The notes under the pieces were generated by a model. It was not told the DNA's origin, ran no database searches, and saw only the letters and a program-made list of their open reading frames with translations. A program made the position numbers and the translations under genes. From the NCBI GenBank assembly GCA_945870325.1, contig CAMBRQ010000017.1, positions 1 through 50,902 of the forward strand: 50,902 nucleotides of DNA, read 5' to 3'. This document shows positions 7,827-16,507 of this stretch, piece after piece (position 1 is the first letter of the stretch; each line of letters starts with the position of its first letter). The stretch comes from an uncultured Dorea sp. (lineage in GTDB: Bacteria; Bacillota; Clostridia; Lachnospirales; Lachnospiraceae).

Positions 7827-8936
7827 ATGATAGGAAGAAAGAGATTCATAAGTTTTCTCCTGGTATTGACGTTATGCCTTGGGCTGGCTATGCAGGTGAA
7901 TGCTTCGGAGATTAGCAATACGCAGAAGCAGGCTGATGAACTGAAGAAGAAGAAAGAGGCTGCGGAGAAAGAAAAAGAATCTTTGGAGAATCAGTTGAAC
8001 TCCATTGTTGGTGAGATGGAAGAGGCTAAGACGAAGATTGAGGCGAAAGAAACTGAGATTAGTGTAAAAGAAGAAGAACTGATTCAAGCCAAAGTTGATG
8101 AGAATGATCAGTACGAGAGCATGAAGAAGAGAATCAAATATATGTATGAGAATGGAAACGTGCAGTTTATAGAGATTCTGTGTGAATCCAAGAACATTGG
8201 TGATTTTCTGAATAATGCGGAATATATTACGACCATCTCTGAATATGACAGAAACATGCTGGCAGAGTTCCAGAAGGTTGTGAAAGAGGTTGAAGATCAG
8301 GAAGCGGTTCTGAAGGCGGAATATGATGAACTGGAAGTGATGCAGAATGATCTGATTGCCAAGCAGGACAGTGTAACTGAACTGTTGGACAGCAAGGATG
8401 CTGAGATTGAGAAGATCAGCAGCGATCTGAGCGAGACGCAGGATAAACTGAAGGAACTGCAGGCGGCAGCAGAGGCAGCACAGCGTAAGCAGCAGGAGAA
8501 GGAAAGTGGATATAGTCCGAATGCAGGAGCATCTGTAGTAACAGGTAATGGTATGTTTACTCATCCATGTCCGGGCTACTCCTATATCTCCAGTGAATTC
8601 GGATGGCGGGCGCAGCCACTTCCGGGTGCCAGCACGAATCACAAAGGGATGGACTTCGCAGCGGCTACGGGAACGCCGATCTATGCAGCAACGAGCGGTA
8701 CTGTGACTTCTGCAAGTTATAGTGGTAAGGCAGGCAATCTGATTGTAATTAACCACGGCAATGGGCTACAAACATACTACATGCATTGTAATACCATGTA
8801 TGTGAGAGCGGGTCAGGCGGTCAGCAAAGGTCAGAACATTGGTACGGTAGGAACAACGGGTAATTCAACCGGACCGCATCTTCATTTTCAGGTAATGCTG
8901 AATGGAACTCCGGTGAATCCTCGTAATTATCTGTAG
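7827..8936 (+). CDS. Coiled-coil M23 (LytM) peptidoglycan endopeptidase, FtsEX partner
   Basis: This 369-residue secreted protein starts at the ATG at 7827 (GTGGAGGG upstream); the in-frame ATG at 7812 lies before that site. A signal peptide (residues 1-26, ending VNASE) is followed by a long coiled coil (about 28-225, Lys/Glu rich). After a linker comes a LytM/M23 domain (about 245-369). The zinc site appears intact: HKGMD supplies H-x3-D and HLHF supplies the H-x-H motif. It would cut peptide cross-links in the wall. The coiled coil plus LytM layout matches EnvC/CwlO-like partners held inactive until FtsX engages the coil. With the intact metal site it is probably an active enzyme rather than an EnvC-type activator. 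Confidence 0.93.
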   Translation: MIGRKRFISFLLVLTLCLGLAMQVNASEISNTQKQADELKKKKEAAEKEKESLENQLNSIVGEMEEAKTKIEAKETEISVKEEELIQAKVDENDQYESMKKRIKYMYENGNVQFIEILCESKNIGDFLNNAEYITTISEYDRNMLAEFQKVVKEVEDQEAVLKAEYDELEVMQNDLIAKQDSVTELLDSKDAEIEKISSDLSETQDKLKELQAAAEAAQRKQQEKESGYSPNAGASVVTGNGMFTHPCPGYSYISSEFGWRAQPLPGASTNHKGMDFAAATGTPIYAATSGTVTSASYSGKAGNLIVINHGNGLQTYYMHCNTMYVRAGQAVSKGQNIGTVGTTGNSTGPHLHFQVMLNGTPVNPRNYL

Positions 8937-8954
8937 ATATAAGGATAGAAATAG

Positions 8955-10136
8955 ATGAGCAATAAAAAGAGTTTTCTTACGGGGGCGCTTTGTGGCGCCC
9001 TTGCTATATTATTAGTGGCAGGGCTTGTATCCTGCGGATTGAAGGTAAAAAGCAGCGGCGGGGATAAGCAGTCCGTTACTGGCGATACAAGGGAAAAAAT
9101 ATCCGAACTGAAAGAATTGATTGACGAGAACTATCTTGGCGAGGTAGATGAAGATAAATTAGAAGAAGGCATCTACAAGGGCTTCATCAGTGGTTTGGAT
9201 GATCCGTATTCTGTATATTATGACGAAGAGGAGACTAAGACTCTGTTTGAAAGCACTGAGGGCGAGTATGACGGGATTGGTGCCGTGTTGAGTCAGAATA
9301 TGGATACCGGGGTTATTACGCTGGTACAGATCTATGAGGATTCTCCAGCTATGAAGGCGGGAATTCAGGATAATGATATTCTCTATAAAGTGGAGGATAT
9401 GGAAGTGACGGGTGAAGATCTGTCAGAAGTAGTGTCTCATATAAAGGGAGAGAAAGGAACGACGGTTGAACTGACTGTACTTCGAGGTGATGATAATGAA
9501 GAGATTACAGCAACCGTTACCAGGGATACGATCCAGGCTAAGACGGTAGAATACCGGATGCTGGAGGATGGTATCGGTTATCTCTCGGTTACGGAGTTTG
9601 ATACTGTAACTTATGATCAGTATCAAGAGGCATTGGAGGAACTTAAGGGCCAGGGCATGAGAGGATTGATTGTAGACCTGCGTAATAATCCAGGAGGAAG
9701 CCTTAGTACGGTGTGTGATATATTGGATCTGATGCTTCCGGAGGGGCTGATTGTCTATACGGAGGATAAAGATGGCAATAAACAGGAAGCAACATCTGAT
9801 GAGGAGCATCAGTTTGACCAGCCGATGACAGTGCTGATGAATGGAAATAGTGCCAGTGCTTCGGAGATCTATGCGGGAGCCATCCAGGATTATGGAATCG
9901 GCAAGATTGTCGGAACGCAGTCTTATGGAAAAGGCGTGGTGCAGCAGATCTTTGATCTGAAAGATGGAACTTGTGTAAAACTGACTATTGCAGAGTATTT
10001 TACCCCGAATGGAAGGAATATTAATGGTACGGGAATTACTCCGGATGTAGAAGTAGAGTATGAGAAGAATGAGAATGATCCGGAAGCGGATAATCAGTTA
10101 GAAAAAGCGGTAGAAATTTTAAAAGAGCAATTATAA
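8955..10136 (+). CDS. S41 family carboxy-terminal processing protease (CtpA-like)
   Basis: This 393-residue protein has an N-terminal hydrophobic segment ending in a lipobox-like LVSC (Cys27), so it may be a lipoprotein. A PDZ domain follows (about 95-180, with the GIGAVL and SPAMKAGIQDNDIL motifs), then the S41 protease core. The catalytic Ser is in NGNSASASEIYAGA and the Lys in QSYGKGVVQQ, the standard Ser-Lys dyad. Such proteases trim wall enzymes or regulators outside the membrane. It lies 18 bp after the M23 peptidase in the same operon, so the M23 enzyme or FtsX is a possible substrate. A terminator follows. Confidence 0.94.
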   Translation: MSNKKSFLTGALCGALAILLVAGLVSCGLKVKSSGGDKQSVTGDTREKISELKELIDENYLGEVDEDKLEEGIYKGFISGLDDPYSVYYDEEETKTLFESTEGEYDGIGAVLSQNMDTGVITLVQIYEDSPAMKAGIQDNDILYKVEDMEVTGEDLSEVVSHIKGEKGTTVELTVLRGDDNEEITATVTRDTIQAKTVEYRMLEDGIGYLSVTEFDTVTYDQYQEALEELKGQGMRGLIVDLRNNPGGSLSTVCDILDLMLPEGLIVYTEDKDGNKQEATSDEEHQFDQPMTVLMNGNSASASEIYAGAIQDYGIGKIVGTQSYGKGVVQQIFDLKDGTCVKLTIAEYFTPNGRNINGTGITPDVEVEYEKNENDPEADNQLEKAVEILKEQL

Positions 10137-10140
10137 TCCT

Positions 10141-10170
10141 AAAGGGAATGTCAAAACGGCATTCCCTTTT
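10141..10170 (+). terminator. Intrinsic terminator of the ftsEX operon
   Basis: AAAGGGAATG (10141-10150) pairs with CATTCCCTTT (about 10159-10169) and runs into Ts. Confidence 0.8.
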
Positions 10171-10239
10171 GTCAACTCATATGATAAAATACAATGCAGG
10201 ATATATTTTTGATATGAATGATGGAAAGGATAACTGTAT

Positions 10240-11517
10240 ATGACAATTTTAATTCAGAATGGGCATGTGATTGATCCGCTTACTGAAAAAGACGGATGTT
10301 ATGATGTGCTGATTGAAGAGGACAGAATTAAGCAGGTAGCAGAAACTATCGAGGAGACGGCAGACCGGGTAATTGATGCGAAGGGCTGTTATGTTATGCC
10401 GGGATTCATTGATCTTCATGTACACTTTAGAGATCCTGGACTGGAATATAAAGAGACCCTTGAGACAGGGGGGAATGCTGCTGTCAGAGGCGGTGTGACA
10501 ACCGTATGTGCAATGCCGAATACGAAGCCTGTGACAGATGATAAGGAGAAGGTGGCAAAGGTCCATGAAAGAGCGAAGAAGGAATCGCTGACCCATGTAA
10601 TCCAGATTGGTGCGGTGACGAAGGGACAGGCTGGTCAGGAACTGGCGGATATTGCCGGCATGGCAGAAGCAGGGTGCCATGCGATCAGCGAGGATGGCAA
10701 GTCGGTTATGAATGCATCCCTTTATCGTAAAGGAATGAGACTTGCAAAGGAGAATGGAATCTCCGTATTCGCTCACTGTGAAGATATTACGATGGTAGAG
10801 GGCGGCGTGATGAATGCGGATGAGAATGCGAAGCGTCTTGGGTTAAAGGGTATCACGAATTCTGTGGAAGATGTGATTGTGGCAAGGGATATCCTGCTGG
10901 CGAAGGAAACCGGTGTAAGGCTGCATCTGTGTCATTGTTCGACTGCGGACAGCGTGGAGATGGTACGTCTGGCGAAAGAAGAAGGACTTCCGGTTACCGG
11001 AGAAGTGTGCCCGCATCATTTTATCCTGAGTGCAGATGACATTCGGGAAGATGACGGCAATTATAAGATGAACCCGCCACTTAGAAGCAGGGCGGATGTA
11101 GAGGCGCTGCGCCAGAGCTTGAAGGATGGCATCATGGATGTAATTTCGACCGATCATGCACCTCATGCCGCAGAGGAGAAGAATAAATCCATGGCACAGG
11201 CAGCATTCGGTATCGTCGGGCTTGAGACGTCCGCTGCTCTGACCTATACTTCACTGGTGAAGACAGGTCTGTTAAGCGTGATGGATATGGCGAAGAAGAT
11301 GAGTTATAATCCGGCAAAGATTCTGGGACTTACGGAGAAAGGTTCTGTATCCGAAGGAAAGATTGCGGATATTACCATATTTGACCCTAAGAAGACTTAT
11401 AAGATTGATAAGAATACTTTTGCGTCCAAAGGAAAGAATACGCCATTTGATGGATATGAAGTGACGGGAGAGGTTACATATACACTTGTAGACGGCAAAG
11501 TAGTATATGAAAGATGA
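10240..11517 (+). CDS. pyrC: Dihydroorotase
   Basis: This 425-residue protein is a type I dihydroorotase, which interconverts carbamoyl aspartate and dihydroorotate in pyrimidine synthesis. The amidohydrolase metal motif GFIDLHVHFRDPG lies at residues 55-67, with AMPNTKP nearby. Further ligands appear in FAHCED and LHLCHCS, and the catalytic Asp in VISTDHAPHA. It is cytoplasmic and zinc dependent. It leads the run pyrC-pyrF-pyrK-pyrD. No pyrB or carAB is seen here, so the early steps are encoded elsewhere. No obvious PyrR-type attenuator is visible before it. Confidence 0.97.
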   Translation: MTILIQNGHVIDPLTEKDGCYDVLIEEDRIKQVAETIEETADRVIDAKGCYVMPGFIDLHVHFRDPGLEYKETLETGGNAAVRGGVTTVCAMPNTKPVTDDKEKVAKVHERAKKESLTHVIQIGAVTKGQAGQELADIAGMAEAGCHAISEDGKSVMNASLYRKGMRLAKENGISVFAHCEDITMVEGGVMNADENAKRLGLKGITNSVEDVIVARDILLAKETGVRLHLCHCSTADSVEMVRLAKEEGLPVTGEVCPHHFILSADDIREDDGNYKMNPPLRSRADVEALRQSLKDGIMDVISTDHAPHAAEEKNKSMAQAAFGIVGLETSAALTYTSLVKTGLLSVMDMAKKMSYNPAKILGLTEKGSVSEGKIADITIFDPKKTYKIDKNTFASKGKNTPFDGYEVTGEVTYTLVDGKVVYER

Positions 11518-11632
11518 TTTTTGAAGAAATGAGTACAGAATTACTCCACAAGTGCTGACCAGAAGGAGATATGAGGCAGATCGGTGGATGAAGATAAGAA
11601 AAAGATGATGTAGATGCGGGAGGAGATTAAGT

Positions 11633-12559
11633 ATGATTAATCAATTAGTAGCGAATATTAAGAAAACAGGTGCGCCAATCGTAGTAGGTTTGGACCCTAT
11701 GCTGAATTATGTGCCGGAGCATGTGCAGAAGAAAGCATATACGGAGTACGGCGAGACTCTGGAAGGTGCGGCAGAGGCAATCTGGCAGTTCAATAAAGAG
11801 ATTGTAGATAAGACTTATGATCTGATTCCGGCAGTAAAGCCTCAGGTTGCTATGTATGAGCAGTTTGGAATTCCGGGACTTATGGCATTTAAGAAGACGG
11901 TTGATTACTGCAAGGAGAAAGGTCTGGTTGTAATCGGCGATATTAAGCGTGGAGATATCGGCTCCACTTCAGCGGCATATGCAGTAGGACATTTGGGAAA
12001 AGTTCAGGTGGGAAGTAAGACTTATGTTCCGTTTGACGAAGATTTTGTAACAGTGAATCCATATCTTGGCTCGGACGGGGTAAATCCGTTCCTGGATGTA
12101 TGTAGAGAAGAGAAGAAAGGTGTATTCATTCTGGTTAAGACATCCAATCCATCCAGCGGAGAATTCCAGGATCAGTTAATTGATGGAAAGCCGCTTTATG
12201 AATTGGTAGGTGAAAAAGTAGCATCTTGGGGTGCTGAGGTTATGGGAGATGAATATAGTTACGTAGGAGCGGTAGTAGGCGCTACCTATCCGGAACAGGG
12301 CAAGATCCTTCGTAAGGTTATGCCGAAATCTTATATTCTTGTGCCAGGCTATGGCGCACAAGGCGGAAAAGGTAAGGATCTGGTACATTTCTTCAATGAA
12401 GATGGTCTGGGAGCGATCGTGAATTCTTCTCGTGGAATTATTGCAGCATATAAGCAGGAGAAGTATGCACGGTATGGCGCAGAGGCATTTGGCGATGCAT
12501 CCAGAGCGGCTGTGGAAGATATGGTGGCTGATATCAAAGGAGCATTAGAGAGTAGATAA
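11633..12559 (+). CDS. pyrF: Orotidine 5'-phosphate decarboxylase (type 2)
   Basis: The 308-residue protein matches the long type 2 subfamily of OMP decarboxylase, which makes UMP from OMP. GLDPMLNYVP at the N-terminus and GDIKRGDIGSTSAAYA at about residues 101-116 supply the catalytic Asp-x-Lys-x-x-Asp. PGYGAQGGKG near residue 243 is the phosphate-binding region, and NSSRGIIAAY closes the barrel. GGGAGGAG precedes the ATG. It lies 115 bp after pyrC and 79 bp before pyrK. Confidence 0.96.
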   Translation: MINQLVANIKKTGAPIVVGLDPMLNYVPEHVQKKAYTEYGETLEGAAEAIWQFNKEIVDKTYDLIPAVKPQVAMYEQFGIPGLMAFKKTVDYCKEKGLVVIGDIKRGDIGSTSAAYAVGHLGKVQVGSKTYVPFDEDFVTVNPYLGSDGVNPFLDVCREEKKGVFILVKTSNPSSGEFQDQLIDGKPLYELVGEKVASWGAEVMGDEYSYVGAVVGATYPEQGKILRKVMPKSYILVPGYGAQGGKGKDLVHFFNEDGLGAIVNSSRGIIAAYKQEKYARYGAEAFGDASRAAVEDMVADIKGALESR

Positions 12560-12638
12560 TCGTCTAATGTGTAAGAAATATGTATAGTATACTATGAGAA
12601 AATCGACATATATAAGAAAAAGAAAGCAGGAGAAAAAC

Positions 12639-13424
12639 ATGGCAGAGAGAAAGAAAGAGGCTGCGGTTGTAGTATCACAGACGCAGCTTGCGGATGGAAT
12701 CTTCAGCATGTGGCTTCAGACCGAAGCGGCATTCAGTGCGAAGCCGGGACAATTCATATCTATGTACACGAATGATGGAAGCAAACTGCTTCCACGACCA
12801 ATCAGTATCTGTGAGATAGATCGGGAACAAGGGCGGCTTCGTATGGTATATCGGGTCACTGGTGAGAAGACTGGAACAGAGCAGTTCTCGCGATTGAAAG
12901 CAGGAGATGCCATTCCGGTGATCGGACCTTTGGGCAATGGTTTCCCGATTGAGAAGGCGACGGGAAAGAAAGCGTTCTTAATGGGGGGCGGCATCGGTGT
13001 CCCGCCGATTTTGGAACTGGCGAAGCAGTTGGAATGTGAGAAGAAGCAGATTGTAGTTGGATATCGAGGCGCAGATACATTCCTGAAAGAAGAATTTGAA
13101 CAGAACGGTGAACTCTATATCTCTACAGAAGATGGAAGCATAGGTACGAAAGGAAATGTCATGGATGCAATCCGTGAAAATGGACTGGATGCGGAGATCA
13201 TCTATGCCTGTGGACCGACACCAATGCTGCGGGCAATTAAGCAATATGCAGAGGAAAATGGAATGGAATGCTATATTTCTCTGGAGGAGAGAATGGCTTG
13301 CGGGATTGGCGCCTGTCTTGCTTGTGTGTGCAAGTCAAAAGAGATTGACCATCACAGCAACGTGCATAATAAGAGAATCTGCAAAGATGGTCCGGTATTC
13401 TTATCTACGGAGGTGGAGATCTAA
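12639..13424 (+). CDS. pyrK: Dihydroorotate dehydrogenase B, electron-transfer subunit
   Basis: PyrK is 261 residues when started at the ATG at 12639, set by AGCAGGAG at 12625-12632. The upstream in-frame ATG at 12594 lacks such a site and would add 15 basic residues. The FAD domain has RPISICEID (about 48-56) and the NAD domain GGGIGVPPI. Near the C-terminus the cluster CGIGACLACVCKS plus a downstream Cys (RICKDG) binds a 2Fe-2S centre. It transfers electrons from dihydroorotate, via PyrD, to NAD. The stop overlaps the pyrD start by one base, which suits a 1:1 complex. Confidence 0.96.
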   Translation: MAERKKEAAVVVSQTQLADGIFSMWLQTEAAFSAKPGQFISMYTNDGSKLLPRPISICEIDREQGRLRMVYRVTGEKTGTEQFSRLKAGDAIPVIGPLGNGFPIEKATGKKAFLMGGGIGVPPILELAKQLECEKKQIVVGYRGADTFLKEEFEQNGELYISTEDGSIGTKGNVMDAIRENGLDAEIIYACGPTPMLRAIKQYAEENGMECYISLEERMACGIGACLACVCKSKEIDHHSNVHNKRICKDGPVFLSTEVEI

Positions 13425-14326
13425 TGAACATGAAAGTGAATATTGCAGGCGTAGAATGGAAGAATCCGGTGACGGTTGCGTCCGGGACATTTGGCTCTGG
13501 TGCTGAGTTCGCAGATTTTGTGGATCTTGGTCGTTTAGGCGCGGTGACAACAAAAGGAGTTGCTAATATTCCTTGGTCTGGCAATCCGACACCAAGAGTA
13601 GCAGAAACCTATGGCGGCATGATGAATGCTATCGGTCTTCAGAATCCGGGAATCGATCTGTTCTGTGAACGGGATATCCCATTTCTCAGGCAGTATGATA
13701 CGAAGATTATTGTCAATGTCTGTGGGAAATCAACCGAAGACTACTGTGAGGTTGTGGAAAGACTTGCGAATGAAGATGTAGATATGCTGGAGATCAACAT
13801 CTCTTGCCCGAATGTAAAAGAGGGTGGAATTGCTTTTGGGCAGAATCCCAAGGCGGCCGAGGACATTACGAAGGCTGTTAAGAAGTATGCAAAGCAGCCG
13901 GTGATCATGAAGTTAAGTCCGAATGTAACGGATATTGCTGAGATGGCAAAGGCAGTAGAGGCTGGAGGTGCAGATGCAGTATCTCTGATCAATACGCTTA
14001 CGGGTATGAAGATTGATATTCATAGAAGAACATTCGCTCTGGCGAATCGGACAGGCGGTGTGTCGGGACCTGCGGTACATCCAATTGCCGTGCGTATGGT
14101 ATATCAGGTGGCGAACGCGGTAAAAGTACCGGTCATTGGCATGGGCGGTATCTCGAATGCGGAGGATGCAATCGAGATGATTCTGGCAGGAGCAAGCGCG
14201 GTATCTGTAGGAACGGCTAACTTCCATAATCCGGCAGTGACGATGGAGATTGTACAGGGGATTGAAGACTATATGAAGAAGTATCATGTTGAAGATATTT
14301 CTGATCTGGTTGGAATCGTGAAGTAG
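13424..14326 (+). CDS. pyrD: Dihydroorotate dehydrogenase B, catalytic subunit
   Basis: The 300-residue protein is a class 1B dihydroorotate dehydrogenase (PyrDB), an FMN enzyme oxidising dihydroorotate to orotate. Typical motifs are VASGTFGSG near residues 18-26, KGV and NAIGLQNPGI, and EINISCPNV with the active-site Cys. NTLTGMKID, IGMGGISNAEDA and AGASAVSVGTA form the phosphate site. It is coupled to pyrK by a one-base overlap, with GGAGGTGG before the ATG. A terminator follows, so pyrE further on is probably a separate unit. Confidence 0.97.
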   Translation: MNMKVNIAGVEWKNPVTVASGTFGSGAEFADFVDLGRLGAVTTKGVANIPWSGNPTPRVAETYGGMMNAIGLQNPGIDLFCERDIPFLRQYDTKIIVNVCGKSTEDYCEVVERLANEDVDMLEINISCPNVKEGGIAFGQNPKAAEDITKAVKKYAKQPVIMKLSPNVTDIAEMAKAVEAGGADAVSLINTLTGMKIDIHRRTFALANRTGGVSGPAVHPIAVRMVYQVANAVKVPVIGMGGISNAEDAIEMILAGASAVSVGTANFHNPAVTMEIVQGIEDYMKKYHVEDISDLVGIVK

Positions 14327-14346
14327 GAAGAGAATATGTGCAATAG

Positions 14347-14412
14347 AAAAGGGAACTCTCTTTCTGGCAGTGATGGTTCAAGTATCATAGCCGGAGGGGA
14401 GTTCCCTTTTTT
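14347..14412 (+). terminator. Intrinsic terminator after pyrD
   Basis: AAAAGGGAACTC (14347-14358) pairs perfectly with GAGTTCCCTTTT (14399-14410) across a 40-base loop, followed by Ts. Confidence 0.75.
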
Positions 14413-14543
14413 GGTAAGCGGCTCAAATCAGCAGCGCTTTAAATGAGTTTTTTTGCTTTTTTGATTTATAGATGAAAAAATAATACAGATATGGTATTGT
14501 AAATAAAGATAGTACGAGTGAAGGAAAAGTTGAGGTGATATAT

Positions 14544-15017
14544 ATGATACTTTATCATGCAAGTAAAATGGTGGTAGAGTTCCCGGAGGTTAGAAAGACA
14601 CGATATACCAAGGATTTCTCTTGGGGGTTTTACTGTACTAATAATCTCGAACAGGCTGTGCGATGGGCGAATCGAGGAGATGGTGAACCGATTGTGAATT
14701 CGTATTATTATGAACCTGTTGATGGATTATCTATATTAAAATTTGAACAAATGACGGATGAGTGGCTGGATTTTATTGCGAAATGCCGAAAGGGTGAGAC
14801 GCATTCATATGATATCGTGGAAGGACCAATGGCAAATGATACTGTATGGAATTATGTGAATGATTTTCTGACAGGAAGAATAAATTGGAAACAATTTTGG
14901 ACATTAGCTGAATTCAAATATCCAACACATCAGATTAGTTTTCATACATTGTCAGCGCTTAATTGTCTGAAGTTTGAAAGGAGTGATGTGATTTATGACA
15001 GAGAAGGAAAAAAATGA
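14544..15017 (+). CDS. DUF3990 protein, probable ADP-ribosyltransferase-like toxin
   Basis: This 157-residue protein starts at the ATG at 14544 (GAGGTGA upstream); an in-frame GTG at 14535 is less likely. ILYHASKMVVEFPEVRK near the N-terminus, then KDFSWGFYCTNNLEQAVRWA, is the DUF3990 pattern. That family is grouped with the ADP-ribosyltransferase fold: an H-x-(S/A)-x-x opening, then a G-F-Y-x-T strand and AxxWA helix. It overlaps a DUF3791-type gene by 23 bp, the usual partner, so a toxin-antitoxin or defence role is plausible. The pair sits between pyrD and pyrE and is more AT-rich than the pyr genes, suggesting insertion. Target and toxicity are unknown. Confidence 0.8.
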   Translation: MILYHASKMVVEFPEVRKTRYTKDFSWGFYCTNNLEQAVRWANRGDGEPIVNSYYYEPVDGLSILKFEQMTDEWLDFIAKCRKGETHSYDIVEGPMANDTVWNYVNDFLTGRINWKQFWTLAEFKYPTHQISFHTLSALNCLKFERSDVIYDREGKK

Positions 15018-15438
15018 TTTATTCTATGTGTGCGCTTTGATTGAATATATTGCCAGAAAAACAAAAAATAAAAGAGGAACAGTTGCTAAGTTAATGGGGG
15101 AGATGGGAGTCCGGAAGCAATTGCATGATGCAGAGGTTAATCATTGCCTTTCATTTGAGCAGGTTAGCGATGAACTGATAGAGAAATATGGGATTGCGGA
15201 AGGAGATTTTGATACAATTACAAATTGTAAATATACAATTCCAGGTTTTATAGATATTGGAAAATTGTACTGTATTATGATTGAGGATTGTGCAAAACCG
15301 GGTGAGGAAGTGCAAGAATTGTTGAACATATTCACCTCTTTCATCAGCGATAAAATATCTGATTTTAAATCAGATGTATATTATCAGAATCCAAGTTATC
15401 TGGAATGTTCTTATAAGGCGGGCTATTTATTAGATTAA
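14995..15438 (+). CDS. DUF3791-type protein, probable antitoxin/partner of the DUF3990 gene
   Basis: The 147-residue protein starts inside the 3' end of the DUF3990 gene, behind GAAAGGAGTGATG. Residues 1-70 (NDLFYVCALIEYIARKT through DELIEKYGIAEGDFD) match the small DUF3791 domain usually encoded beside DUF3990. The remaining 75 residues (from about NCKYTIPGFIDIGKLY) are an additional helical region I do not recognise. It could be a second module that binds the toxin, or a fused second small gene, because these loci often carry DUF3791-like genes on both sides. The overlap implies coupled translation, as expected for antitoxin and toxin. No DNA-binding motif is evident. Confidence 0.7.
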   Translation: MTEKEKNDLFYVCALIEYIARKTKNKRGTVAKLMGEMGVRKQLHDAEVNHCLSFEQVSDELIEKYGIAEGDFDTITNCKYTIPGFIDIGKLYCIMIEDCAKPGEEVQELLNIFTSFISDKISDFKSDVYYQNPSYLECSYKAGYLLD

Positions 15439-15627
15439 GGAGTATTATTATCCTTTGTAATGGTGGATAATGACCGAAAAGCGGAGATGCCTGCTTTGAT
15501 TTATGGTGAATTACCGAATTGAAAAACTATATGAGGTATGTTAAAATTACAAGGAAATTTGTTGAAAAGAAATACACTTCACGATGGCTTGTGATGCTGT
15601 AAATCCCATATCATGGAGGTTATAGAG

Positions 15628-16308
15628 ATGGAACAATACAAACAGGAATTTATAGAATTTATGGTAGAGAGCGACGTGCTCAAGTTTGGAGAATTCACTT
15701 TAAAGAGTGGAAGAAAGTCCCCGTTTTTTATGAATGCGGGAGGATATGTAACAGGATCTCAGTTAAAGAGGCTGGGAGAATATTATGCAAAAGCAATTCA
15801 TGACACATACGGAGATGATTTTGACGTTCTGTTCGGACCGGCTTACAAAGGTATCCCACTGGCTGTTGTAACGGCAATTGCATATAGTGAATTATATGGA
15901 AGAGAAGTCCGCTACTGCTCTGACCGTAAGGAAGAAAAAGACCATGGTGCAGACAAGGGAAGTTTTCTTGGAAGCAAATTAAAAGACGGTGACCGTGTGA
16001 TTATGATCGAGGATGTAACTACATCAGGCAAATCCATGGAAGAGACTGTTCCGAAAGTAAAAGGCGCCGCAGATGTGACGATTGTTGGGCTGATGGTATC
16101 TCTGAACCGTATGGAAGTCGGCAAAGGCGGGGAGAAATGTGCCCTGGATGAGGTGAAAGATCTGTACGGTTTCAATACCAGCGCGATCGTAACGATGGAA
16201 GAAGTCGTAGAATATCTGTACAATAGAGAGTGCCAGGGGAAAATTATCATTGATGATACATTAAAAACTGCGATTGACGCATATTATGAACAGTATGGTG
16301 TCAAATAG
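15628..16308 (+). CDS. pyrE: Orotate phosphoribosyltransferase
   Basis: PyrE is 226 residues from the ATG at 15628, preceded by GGAGGT at 15615-15620. The upstream ATG at 15613 overlaps that site and is rejected. KSGRKSPFFMNAG near residues 24-36 binds orotate. The PRPP loop is VIMIEDVTTSGKSMEE (about 126-141). It joins orotate to PRPP, giving OMP for PyrF. The gene is separated from pyrD by a terminator and the DUF3990/DUF3791 pair, so it needs its own promoter, which I could not place with confidence. Confidence 0.96.
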   Translation: MEQYKQEFIEFMVESDVLKFGEFTLKSGRKSPFFMNAGGYVTGSQLKRLGEYYAKAIHDTYGDDFDVLFGPAYKGIPLAVVTAIAYSELYGREVRYCSDRKEEKDHGADKGSFLGSKLKDGDRVIMIEDVTTSGKSMEETVPKVKGAADVTIVGLMVSLNRMEVGKGGEKCALDEVKDLYGFNTSAIVTMEEVVEYLYNRECQGKIIIDDTLKTAIDAYYEQYGVK

Positions 16309-16325
16309 AGCCAGGAGGGAAGCAG

Positions 16326-16478
16326 ATGAGTGAGAAAGCATATAAAGCAATGAATTTCGCTGGAGTGGCGAATATTGTGGTTGGTGTTATTGTAGCAGTT
16401 GTTGGGATTACAGCAGGAGTGATTGCAATTGTGAGTGGAGCACGCTTGTTGAAGGAGAAAAAGGGGCTCATCTTTTAG
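16326..16478 (+). CDS. Small single-pass membrane protein
   Basis: This 50-residue ORF reads MSEKAYKAMNFAGVANIVVG and onward, with one long hydrophobic helix (about residues 12-40) and a basic tail (LLKEKKG). CAGGAGGGAAG lies just before the ATG, a convincing ribosome site. It starts 17 bp after pyrE, so it is probably cotranscribed. No family recognised. Confidence 0.7.
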   Translation: MSEKAYKAMNFAGVANIVVGVIVAVVGITAGVIAIVSGARLLKEKKGLIF

Positions 16479-16507
16479 AGGGTCTTAACTGAAAGGGTGC
16501 TGGATTT

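Noticed and set aside
7872..8756. Long minus-strand ORF of 294 codons opposite the M23 peptidase gene
   Set aside because: It mirrors the Lys/Glu-rich coiled coil (AAG/GAG codons give Leu/Phe-rich antisense); an artefact of composition.
10171..10239. PyrR attenuator or riboswitch before pyrC
   Set aside because: The short leader holds no PyrR-type loop and no terminator/antiterminator pair beyond the upstream gene's terminator.
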